This document shows, one piece after another, positions 1 to 5,816 of a DNA stretch of 5,816 nt. The stretch is taken from assembly GCA_035444405.1 (NCBI GenBank), contig DAOMOP010000233.1, positions 1 through 5,816 on the forward strand, given 5' to 3'. Origin of the DNA: DAOMOP01 sp035444405 (GTDB taxonomy: Bacteria; Pseudomonadota; Gammaproteobacteria; Burkholderiales; Rhodocyclaceae). How positions within the stretch are numbered: the first letter of the stretch is position 1; each line of letters begins with the position of its first letter. Position numbers and translations under genes: made by a program. The notes beneath the pieces were generated by a model. That model did not search any database, was not told where the DNA came from, and was given only the letters and a program-made list of their open reading frames with translations.

Positions 1-155
1 CGGCCGGCAAGCGGCTCGACTTCCTGATGCAGGAGCTCAACCGCGAGGCCAACACGCTCGCCTCGAAGGCAGCCGCGAGTGATGTGACCGGCATCGCGAT
101 GGAGATGAAGGTGCTGATCGAGCAGATGCGGGAGCAGGTGCAGAACATCGAGTAG
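1..155 (+). CDS. yicC: YicC family endoribonuclease, C-terminal end (5' partial)
   Basis: Only the last 50 codons are present; the frame is open at the left edge (first full codon at position 3) and stops with TAG at 153-155. The residues show the conserved C-terminal signature of the YicC/YloC family (DUF1732): GKRLDFLMQELNREANTL near the start of the fragment, then KVLIEQMREQVQNIE at the very end, which is how family members characteristically terminate. E. coli YicC is described as an endoribonuclease acting on RNA in the cytoplasm, including the small RNA RyhB; here the function is inferred from family membership. The catalytic core lies outside the window and cannot be judged. A strong terminator 37 bases after the stop closes the transcript. 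In many proteobacteria gmk follows yicC, but here a reversed vapBC operon does. Confidence 0.93.
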   Translation, partial: AGKRLDFLMQELNREANTLASKAAASDVTGIAMEMKVLIEQMREQVQNIE

Positions 156-191
156 GCTCCCGGAGCACCTCCACCGGCATCACGTCCTCCA

Positions 192-227
192 CAAAGCCCG
201 CGCAGTCAGCGGGCTTTGTTCTGTCTT
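192..227 (+). terminator. Intrinsic terminator after yicC
   Basis: A perfect 10-bp stem (192-201 CAAAGCCCGC with 209-218 GCGGGCTTTG) encloses a 7-base loop and is followed on the plus strand by a T-rich run (219-227, TTCTGTCTT). This is a classic Rho-independent terminator for yicC. It lies between converging genes, so it could also stop vapBC transcripts. Read on the minus strand, however, the bases after the stem are not T-rich, so termination in that direction would be weak. Confidence 0.85.
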
Positions 228-259
228 GCCGGCAGATGACTCGTGCATGGCGACATGGG

Positions 260-646
260 TCATGGCGCCTCGCCCGCCTTGCGCACGAAGCAAATGCCTT
301 CCACCAACTCGAAGTGGGCGTCCTGTGTCCACAGCTTTGCCCCGTGGTGGCGTGCCGAATACAGGATGATGCTGTCGGCCAGCGGCAGTTTCAGCTCGTG
401 TGACAGGCGTGCCGCGCCCACCGCCAGCGTGTCGGAAAGTTCTATCAACCGCCCTTGCCGCATCAAGGCGATGGCGCGCAAGGCATCCGCTTCGGTGCGC
501 TGCTGCAGGATGCGCTTGAACACCTCGAACAGTGTCAGCGTGGGCACCAGCAGCTCGGTCGTGGCCTCGATGGCCGGGGCAAAGAAATCGGCGTTGGCGC
601 CATCGGCAAAATACTCCAGCCAGCCGCAGGAATCGACGACATTCAT
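260..646 (-). CDS. vapC: VapC family toxin, PIN-domain ribonuclease
   Basis: This 128-residue protein fills a single PIN domain, the usual size for VapC toxins. VapC proteins are Mg2+-dependent endoribonucleases, commonly cutting initiator tRNA or 23S rRNA; the target here cannot be read from sequence. The acidic metal-binding residues sit in the expected places: D5 at the end of the first strand (MNVVDSCGWLEYF), E41 (TLFEVFKR), D91 (LPLADSIIL) and D109 (WTQDAHFE). All four are present, so the toxin looks intact. The ATG overlaps the vapB stop in an ATGA (643-646), so translation is probably coupled, with antitoxin made first. The stop (260-262) faces the yicC terminator. GC content is visibly lower than in the downstream antiporter gene, consistent with horizontal acquisition (inference). 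Confidence 0.93.
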   Translation of the reverse strand: MNVVDSCGWLEYFADGANADFFAPAIEATTELLVPTLTLFEVFKRILQQRTEADALRAIALMRQGRLIELSDTLAVGAARLSHELKLPLADSIILYSARHHGAKLWTQDAHFELVEGICFVRKAGEAP

Positions 647-849
647 ACGCGATCTTCGTCGCGCGGCACGTCGGTGGCGATACCTGCCAGAAAGCCGCGC
701 AAGGCCTGCGGACGCTCTACCGGCAGCAGTTCGATGCGGTGCTCGTAGGCGAGCACCTGCAGCTTCTGCCCCGCCTCGATGCGCAACTGCTCGCGCACGG
801 CCTGCGGGATCACGACCTGGAATTTTGGGGAAACAGTCACGGCCAGCAT
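643..849 (-). CDS. vapB: VapB family antitoxin, AbrB/SpoVT-type DNA-binding
   Basis: This 68-residue antitoxin pairs with the adjacent VapC. The N-terminal half (residues about 1-45) has the swapped-hairpin AbrB/SpoVT/MazE pattern: MLAVTVSPKFQVVIPQAVRE, then LRIEAGQKLQVL and RIELLPV. This part should dimerise and bind the operon's own operator. The C-terminal tail (LRGFLAGIATDVPRDEDRV) resembles the toxin-neutralising tail of VapB proteins, which wraps into the PIN active site. The start at 847-849 is chosen because a Shine-Dalgarno sequence GAGAGAGG (855-862, minus strand) lies five bases upstream and because the domain begins there. An upstream in-frame ATG at 898-900 would add 17 residues without domain character and would lie upstream of the predicted transcription start. 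The 3' end overlaps vapC by 4 bp. Confidence 0.92.
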   Translation of the reverse strand: MLAVTVSPKFQVVIPQAVREQLRIEAGQKLQVLAYEHRIELLPVERPQALRGFLAGIATDVPRDEDRV

Positions 850-875
850 GGAAGCCTCTCTCGTGTGCTTTTGTG

Positions 876-914
876 TTGATCGATAGTGTAGGCGTAGCAC
901 GATGCGGCGATCAA
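876..914. repeat. Inverted repeat bracketing the vapBC promoter (candidate VapB operator)
   Basis: TTGATCG at 876-882 is repeated in inverted orientation as CGATCAA at 908-914, seven of seven bases. The centres are 32 bp apart, about three helical turns. The right arm overlaps the candidate -35 box and the left arm overlaps the predicted transcription start. VapBC complexes usually repress their own promoter by binding paired inverted sites, so this is a reasonable operator candidate. A 7-bp repeat over this distance can also occur by chance. Confidence 0.35.
885..914 (-). promoter_or_regulatory. Candidate sigma70 promoter of vapBC
   Basis: On the minus strand, TTGATC (909-914) matches four of six -35 consensus bases and TACACT (885-890) matches four of six -10 bases, with an 18-bp spacer. 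The predicted transcript would start near 877-879, giving a leader of about 30 bases before the vapB ATG. Each box is only moderate, so this is a candidate. Its position, just upstream of the strong vapB ribosome binding site, is what makes it plausible. Confidence 0.4.
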
Positions 915-1041
915 TGCTCGACCAGTCGCCGCTGACTTCTTTGATTCACCCGAGCCGGCTCCCGAAACGCCTCGTCCGGGAATAATGACCACCACGAAGC
1001 TCGCGCTGTCGCCAGGCACGCGCGACAGACCCCGTTCGGTT

Positions 1042-1047
1042 TATGCT
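1042..1047 (+). promoter_or_regulatory. Possible -10 element for the Kef antiporter gene
   Basis: TATGCT (1042-1047), inside the AT-richer stretch GGTTTATGCTTCAAG, matches four of six -10 bases. No convincing -35 box lies 16-18 bp upstream; GACA-containing bases at 1022-1027 are only 14 bp away. If real, it would start transcription near 1054, which would require translation from the GTG at 1081 rather than the ATG at 985. Weak evidence on its own. Confidence 0.22.
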
Positions 1048-1080
1048 TCAAGCCTTCACAATCCGAGCCAGCCCGCCCTC

Positions 1081-2835
1081 GTGGAATTTCACGCCATCCC
1101 CCATTTGCGCGAAATCGTCATCTTCCTCGTCGCCTCGGGGATCGTCGTGCCGCTGTTTCACCGCTTTCGCGTGAGCCCGGTGCTCGGCTATCTGATCATC
1201 GGCGGCATCGTCGGGCCGTTCGGGCTGGGATTGTTCGTCGAGCATTTGCCGTGGTTGGGTTACGCGACGATCAGCGATCTTGCCGGGGTGCAGGCGCTGG
1301 CCGAGCTCGGCGTGATCTTTCTGCTGTTCATGATCGGTCTCGAGCTCTCGCTCGATCGCCTGTGGGCGATGCGCAAGCTGGTGTTCGGGCTCGGGAGCCT
1401 GCAGATTCTCGTCACGGCGGCCGTGATCGGTCTCGTGGCGTGGGAGTTCGGCAATTCGCCTGCGGCCTCGACCGTACTCGGTGCGTGCCTGGCATTGTCG
1501 TCCACGGCGATCGTGATGCAATTGCTGACCGAGCGCCGTGCGCTCGCCTCGCCGCTCGGACGCTCGAGCTTCTCGATCCTGCTGATGCAGGACCTCGCCG
1601 TGGTGCCGATCCTGTTTCTCGTCGGCGTGCTCGGCGCCAAGACCGGCGGCGACGTCGGGCTGGCGCTGGTGCTGGCGCTGGGCAAGGCGGCGGCGGTGAT
1701 CATCGGCATCTACCTGGGCGGGCGCGTGCTGCTGCGGCCGTTGTTCAACATGGTGGCGCGCTCGCGCAGCGCCGAGATGTTCATGGCGGCGACGCTGCTG
1801 ATCATCGTCGGCGCGGCGACGATCACCGGGCTGAGCGGCCTGTCGATGGCGCTCGGCGCCTTTCTGGCCGGGCTGCTGCTGGCCGAGACCGAGTTCCGTC
1901 ACCAGATCGAGGTCGACATCGAGCCGTTCAAGGGTCTGCTGCTCGGGCTCTTCTTCATGTCGGTCGGCATGGGCATCGACTACCGCGTGGTGGCCGATGC
2001 GTTCGGCTGGATCGTCGCCTCGGTGCTCGGGCTGTTCGTGATCAAGTCGATCGTGACCGCGGCGCTGTGTGTGCTGTTCGGCCTGCCGCGCCATGTGTCG
2101 CTGGAAGCGGGGCTGCTGCTCGGTCAGGGCGGCGAGTTCGCCTTCGTCGTCGTCGGCCTGGCGATGAGCCTCGGGCTGCTGCCTGCCGATGTCGGCCAGT
2201 TCATGCTGATCGTGACCGGCCTGACGATGGTCGTCACGCCGCTCGTCGCCACCACCGCGAGCCGGTTGTCGCAGTGGCTGGAGTCGCGGCAGGTGCGCCC
2301 CGGGGGCGCGGTGCCCGATGACGATCTGAGCGCCGCGGGCGAACTGCAGGGGCACGTGCTGCTCGCCGGATTCGGTCGGGTCGGCTGCATGCTCGCGCGC
2401 GTGCTCGATGCCGACGGGATTCCATTCGTGGCGATCGACAACAGCGCGTTCAACGTCGCCGAAGCGCGCCAGCTCGGCCTGCCGGTGTATTTCGGCGACG
2501 TGTCGCGGCTCGAGTTGCTGCGCCGCGCGCACGCCGACACTGCGGCCATGCTGGTGTTGACGATCGACGATGCGCGTGCGACCGAGCAGGTGCTGCAGCT
2601 GGTCCGGGCCGAATGGCCGCAGTTGCGCGTGATCGCGCGCGCGCGCGATGCGCTTCACGCCGCCCATCTCATCGACCTGGGCGCGACCGAGGTGATCCAG
2701 GAGACGCTCGAGTCCGGGCTGCAGATGGCCGGTCGCGTGCTGCATCTGGCCGGCTCGCCCGAGGAGGCCGTGCGCCGTCGCACCGATGCGCAGCGCGAGC
2801 TCGAGATGGCGGCGCTGCGCGAGCTGGTCGGCTGA
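1081..2835 (+). CDS. kefC: KefB/KefC-type glutathione-regulated K+/H+ antiporter (CPA2) with RCK domain
   Basis: This inner-membrane antiporter, 584 residues from the GTG chosen here, exchanges K+ for H+; E. coli KefB/KefC protect against electrophiles by acidifying the cytoplasm. Residues about 8-385 form the Na+/H+ exchanger domain of a dozen hydrophobic segments, including LSSTAIVMQ (139-147), QD (170-171), the regulatory loop AETEFRHQIEVDIEPFKG (268-285) and QGGEFAF (349-355). A linker leads to a TrkA-N/RCK domain (about 426-545) with nucleotide-binding GFGRVG (430-435), acidic D453, GD (472-473) and IARARD (518-523). The loop and the GFGR and RARD arginines match E. coli KefC as I recall it, so glutathione control is plausible. 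Length fits KefB/KefC (about 600). No KefF/KefG ancillary oxidoreductase is in the window. An upstream ATG at 985 would add 32 residues of uncharacteristic sequence. KefB versus KefC cannot be settled. Confidence 0.9.
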   Translation: MEFHAIPHLREIVIFLVASGIVVPLFHRFRVSPVLGYLIIGGIVGPFGLGLFVEHLPWLGYATISDLAGVQALAELGVIFLLFMIGLELSLDRLWAMRKLVFGLGSLQILVTAAVIGLVAWEFGNSPAASTVLGACLALSSTAIVMQLLTERRALASPLGRSSFSILLMQDLAVVPILFLVGVLGAKTGGDVGLALVLALGKAAAVIIGIYLGGRVLLRPLFNMVARSRSAEMFMAATLLIIVGAATITGLSGLSMALGAFLAGLLLAETEFRHQIEVDIEPFKGLLLGLFFMSVGMGIDYRVVADAFGWIVASVLGLFVIKSIVTAALCVLFGLPRHVSLEAGLLLGQGGEFAFVVVGLAMSLGLLPADVGQFMLIVTGLTMVVTPLVATTASRLSQWLESRQVRPGGAVPDDDLSAAGELQGHVLLAGFGRVGCMLARVLDADGIPFVAIDNSAFNVAEARQLGLPVYFGDVSRLELLRRAHADTAAMLVLTIDDARATEQVLQLVRAEWPQLRVIARARDALHAAHLIDLGATEVIQETLESGLQMAGRVLHLAGSPEEAVRRRTDAQRELEMAALRELVG

Positions 2836-2867
2836 ACGCGCCGCGCGGCGCGGACCGCCCGTTCAGC
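2831..2867. terminator. GC-rich inverted repeat at the convergent kefC/mscK junction
   Basis: GCTGAACG (2831-2838) pairs perfectly with CGTTCAGC (2860-2867), and between them lies a self-complementary core (palindrome CGCGCCGCGCGGCGCG at 2837-2852). The two outer arms contain the TGA stop codons of both converging genes. A folded transcript from either strand would carry a stable GC stem, so this may act as a bidirectional transcription barrier. Neither side has a T-run, so it is not a canonical intrinsic terminator, and Rho may be needed. Confidence 0.4.
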
Positions 2868-5816
2868 GCGGTTGCGTTCGCGTCGGCGCTTCGGGCGCGG
2901 TCGCCGGCCTCGATGCCGCTTTGGCGCCCGCACCGTCGGCCTGATGCAGGCGGATGTCGAGCGGCTGCGAGGCGAAGACGTGGATGTCGCGCTGCGGGTA
3001 GGCGATGGACAGGCCGGCGGCGTTGAACTTCTGGTTGATCGCGCGGTGCAGCGCGGTGATCACCGCCAGCCGGTTGTCGAGGTTGGCCAGATAGGTGCGC
3101 AGCACCAGCGTCAGCGCGTTGTCGCCGAAGCCCTCGAAGCTCACCAGCGGGGTCGGGTCGTTCAACACGTCGGGGTTCTCGAGCGCCGCCTCCTGCATCA
3201 GCGCCATCGCGCGATCGACGTCGGCGCCGTAGGCGAGGCCGACGGTGATCATCACGCGGTTCATCTTGTCGGTGAGCGTCCAGTTGATCAGCCGGCCGGT
3301 GATGAACTCCTTGTTCGGCACCACCAGCTCCTGCTTGTCGTAGTTCGTGATCGTCGTCGCGCGGATGCGGATCTTGGTGACCACGCCGGTGGTGCCGTCG
3401 ATCGTGACCGTGTCGCCGACGCGGATCGGCCGCTCGAACAGCAGGATGATGCCGCTCACGAAGTTGGCGACGATCTCCTGCAGGCCGAAGCCCAGCCCGA
3501 CGCCGAGGGCGGCGACCAGCCACTGCAGGCCCGACCAGTGCAGGCCCATGGTCTTGAACGCGACGATCAGGCCGATGCCGGCGATCAGGTATTGCGACAG
3601 CGCGGTGATCGCATAGCGCGCGCCGGCGTCCAGCGGCAGACGCTGCAGCAGCGAGATCTCGAGGATGCCGGGCAGGTTCTTCGCCGCCAGCACGGTCACG
3701 ACGATGATGAACAGGCCGATGACGAAATCGCCCAGCGTGACCGGCACCAGCGTGGCGACGCCGTCGATCATGCGGCTCGCCTCGAACGGCAGCTCGGTGC
3801 TGTTCAGAAAGCCGAGCGCGGGGATCAGGTCGCTCCAGATCGACCAGGTGCCGAACAGCGCCGCGAACAGGAAGCCGACGCGCACCAGACGCTTGGACTG
3901 CTCGGACAGCGAGTCGTAATTGACCTCCGGCACGTCGAGCGGGATCGGCGGCAGCGTGTCCTCGCTGGTGTCGCCTTCGCGCGCGCGCTGCACGCGCAGC
4001 TCGTCGCGGCGCCGCAGCGCATCGTCGAAGCGCAGGCGGCGCTCGGTGACGAACAGCCAGCGCAGGATCAGCTCCTTGCCGAGAAACAGCGCCAGAAAGA
4101 GCCACAGCGTCAGCGTGAGCCGCTCGCCCATATGCACGGCCGTGTAGTGGTAGCCGGACAGCGACACCAGCGCCAGCGCCAACGGCACGGCGAGCACGAG
4201 CGGATACCACAGGAAGTGCAGCTGGCCGATCCACTTGCCGTGCCACGCCGTGCGCAGCTCGTCGCGGATCGCGCCATGCTCGCCGAGCAGGCGCATGCAG
4301 ACCACCACGACCGCGACCATCAGCAGCACGAAGGCGAGGCTGCCGCCGGCCTGCGCCGCCAGCGGTGGCTCGGTGCCGGCCGTCGCGACGATCGCGAAAA
4401 CGCTCAGGGCGGCGAACGGCGTCAGCCAGCGCAGGTACTTGCGCAACATCTTGCGCATCCTCGCCGGCCAGCCCAGATGGCGGTCGCCGACGCTCTCGTC
4501 CTGCGCCATCTCGCGGATCAGCGCGAGCGTCGCGATGATCAGCGCGGCCTTGGTGAGCGCGTCGGCGAGTGCCAGCGTGAACGCCTGCGTGCTCGCCGAC
4601 TCGCGCAGCAGCCAGGCGGCGGCAATCATCACCAGCGGCGCCGGCGCGACGCGCAGCACCAGCAGCACCAGCGCCCGCAGCGTCAGCATCGCCGAATCGC
4701 TGCGGATCTTGCGCACCGCAAGATCGATGCCGTGCAGGCGCGCCGGCGTGCCGCGGTTGAACAGCGCAAGTGCGGCCAGCACCACGACCAGCGCCAGCAG
4801 CACGAGCGGCCGCTGCTGCGCGGCGCGGGCCAGATCGTCGGCCGCGCCGCTCCAGTTGTCGAAGTCGCCCAGCCACAGGCCCCACGCCGAGGCCGGTGCG
4901 CCGAACAGCGACACGAGGCCGACGCTGGGCATCCACAGGAGCTTCTCGTCGATGTAGTCGGCATAGGATTCGGCCACCGTCACGAGCTCGCGCTCGGCCA
5001 CGTCGAGGCTGGTCAGGCGGGTCATGTAGCGGCCGTAGACCTGCTGCAGCTCGTTCAGCGACGCGCGGCGGGCGGCCACCAGCTCCTGCGCGTCGGCCAG
5101 CAGGGCTTCGCGCTGCTCGACCGGCAGGCCTTCGACCCACTGGTTCGCGGCGTCGATGACCTGCTGCTCGAAGGTGCCCGCTCCACGCAGCAGGTCGTCG
5201 ATCTCCATCTGGCGGTTGGTCGCCACGCTGATCTGCTCGCCGCGCGCGAGCGTGTCGCGCCGGTAGCTCTGCAGCGACGGCAGCGCGGCGCGGCGTTTGC
5301 GCAGCGTGTTGCCGATCGCGACGCTGGAGCCGACGACGTCGACGCGCTGGCGGATGCGCTCGTAATCGGCCTTGATGTCCTCGAGCTCGCGCGCCGAGCG
5401 CTGCAGCCGCTCGCCGACGCGCTGCTCGTTGTGCACGACGCGCTCGAGCTCCTCGCGATAACGCGTGTTCGAATCGGCCACCTCGCGCAGCGCCGGCGGC
5501 AGCTCGGCGGCGCGCGCCTTCAGCTGCTCGGCCTGTTCGCGCGCGGCCTGCGCACGCGCCTCGCGCTTTTGCTGGGCGGCGCTCTTGAGCTCGTCGAGCT
5601 GCGGGCGCAGTGCGGCCAGCCGCGCGCTCCAGTAGTCGCGCTCGGCCTGGGCGAGGTTGGTCAGCAGGCCGTGGTTCGCGAGCGACTTGCGCAGCAACTC
5701 GATCTGGGCCTCGCGCAGCAGGCGCCGTACCTCGAGATTGTGGGTGCGCGCCCGTGCCGTCTGCGGCGGCTCGTCGGCCGGCGACGTCCTGACCACCATC
5801 GTCTCGTCCTCGCCGA
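2863..5816 (-). CDS. mscK: MscK (KefA)-type mechanosensitive channel, 5' end beyond window
   Basis: This is a large MscS-superfamily channel of the inner membrane that opens under membrane tension to release solutes during osmotic downshift; E. coli MscK also responds to external K+. Numbering from the ATG at 5797-5799, residues about 1-300 are charged and coiled-coil-like (the periplasmic region), then about eleven hydrophobic segments run from residue 330 to 788. The pore helix and MscS fold include GVGLGFGLQ (766-774), EIVANFVSG, then FERPIRVGDTVTI (788-800), IRIRATTI and VVPNKEFITGRLINW. The tail is Ala/Pro-rich. The MscS part, including VGLAYGADVD, resembles MscK more than MscM (YjeP). 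The gene is probably truncated by the window: the frame stays open to 5816, no signal peptide follows the first visible ATG, and MscK is about 1,120 residues long, so some 150-200 N-terminal residues should lie outside. Confidence 0.93.
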   Translation of the reverse strand, partial: GEDETMVVRTSPADEPPQTARARTHNLEVRRLLREAQIELLRKSLANHGLLTNLAQAERDYWSARLAALRPQLDELKSAAQQKREARAQAAREQAEQLKARAAELPPALREVADSNTRYREELERVVHNEQRVGERLQRSARELEDIKADYERIRQRVDVVGSSVAIGNTLRKRRAALPSLQSYRRDTLARGEQISVATNRQMEIDDLLRGAGTFEQQVIDAANQWVEGLPVEQREALLADAQELVAARRASLNELQQVYGRYMTRLTSLDVAERELVTVAESYADYIDEKLLWMPSVGLVSLFGAPASAWGLWLGDFDNWSGAADDLARAAQQRPLVLLALVVVLAALALFNRGTPARLHGIDLAVRKIRSDSAMLTLRALVLLVLRVAPAPLVMIAAAWLLRESASTQAFTLALADALTKAALIIATLALIREMAQDESVGDRHLGWPARMRKMLRKYLRWLTPFAALSVFAIVATAGTEPPLAAQAGGSLAFVLLMVAVVVVCMRLLGEHGAIRDELRTAWHGKWIGQLHFLWYPLVLAVPLALALVSLSGYHYTAVHMGERLTLTLWLFLALFLGKELILRWLFVTERRLRFDDALRRRDELRVQRAREGDTSEDTLPPIPLDVPEVNYDSLSEQSKRLVRVGFLFAALFGTWSIWSDLIPALGFLNSTELPFEASRMIDGVATLVPVTLGDFVIGLFIIVVTVLAAKNLPGILEISLLQRLPLDAGARYAITALSQYLIAGIGLIVAFKTMGLHWSGLQWLVAALGVGLGFGLQEIVANFVSGIILLFERPIRVGDTVTIDGTTGVVTKIRIRATTITNYDKQELVVPNKEFITGRLINWTLTDKMNRVMITVGLAYGADVDRAMALMQEAALENPDVLNDPTPLVSFEGFGDNALTLVLRTYLANLDNRLAVITALHRAINQKFNAAGLSIAYPQRDIHVFASQPLDIRLHQADGAGAKAASRPATAPEAPTRTQPR

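Noticed and set aside
243..935. Plus-strand open frame (230 codons) across vapBC
   Set aside because: Low-complexity S/R/A-rich product with no family resemblance. The minus-strand frames encode intact VapC and VapB with a ribosome binding site and ATGA overlap.
837..1019. Short minus-strand frame (60 codons) in the vapBC/antiporter intergenic region
   Set aside because: No ribosome binding site or recognisable sequence; it overlaps the vapBC promoter region and the start of vapB.
1251..2321. Plus-strand 356-codon frame inside the antiporter gene
   Set aside because: Arg/Ala-rich frame-shifted reading of the same DNA; no start signal or motif, and the overlapping frame is clearly the coding one.
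2632..2649. Alternating CG tract forming a perfect 18-bp palindrome inside the antiporter gene
   Set aside because: It encodes the conserved IARARD motif of the RCK domain with GC-ending codons, which explains the repeat without a regulatory role. At most it is a slippage-prone or Z-DNA-prone spot.
1048..2745. Long open frame (565 codons) antisense to the Kef antiporter gene
   Set aside because: Its product is rich in H, Q, R, E and D with no fold or motif. It is the expected mirror of a GC-rich membrane-protein gene on the opposite strand, whose own translation gives clear CPA2 and RCK motifs.
2669..5140. Long open frame (823 codons) on the minus strand overlapping mscK in another frame
   Set aside because: The product is almost entirely R, A, G, P and D with no motif, typical of an out-of-frame reading of GC-rich DNA. 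The true frame gives unmistakable MscS-family sequence.

Overview
The window is about 5.8 kb of high-GC DNA (roughly 70% in the two large genes). It fits a proteobacterium, most likely a betaproteobacterium of the Rhodocyclales/Burkholderiales type. The evidence is the YicC C-terminus, the strong G/C bias at third codon positions, and an inner-membrane MscK-type channel with a long periplasmic coiled coil, which implies a Gram-negative envelope. The taxonomic placement is inference from composition and remembered protein families, not from a search.

Layout, left to right: (1) the last 50 codons of yicC, plus strand, followed by a strong intrinsic terminator; (2) a complete vapBC type II toxin-antitoxin operon on the minus strand, with a 4-bp stop/start overlap and a candidate promoter/operator upstream; (3) a divergent intergenic region of about 230 bp; (4) a complete KefB/KefC-type K+/H+ antiporter of the CPA2 family with a C-terminal RCK (TrkA-N) domain, plus strand; (5) a 27-bp convergent junction holding a GC-rich inverted repeat; (6) most of an MscK (KefA) mechanosensitive channel gene on the minus strand, whose 5' end lies beyond the right edge.

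Together, the right two thirds forms a potassium-efflux/osmotic-protection pair: a ligand-gated K+/H+ antiporter facing an MscS-superfamily channel, each with its own promoter. The vapBC operon looks like an accessory insertion between yicC and this pair. It is visibly less GC-rich than its neighbours, and the gmk gene that often follows yicC is not here.

I see no tRNA, rRNA, CRISPR array, insertion sequence or prophage gene, and no evidence of an undescribed system. The points most worth checking are the antiporter start codon, the inverted repeat bracketing the vapBC promoter, the position of vapBC next to yicC, and the symmetric convergent junction with both stop codons in its arms.
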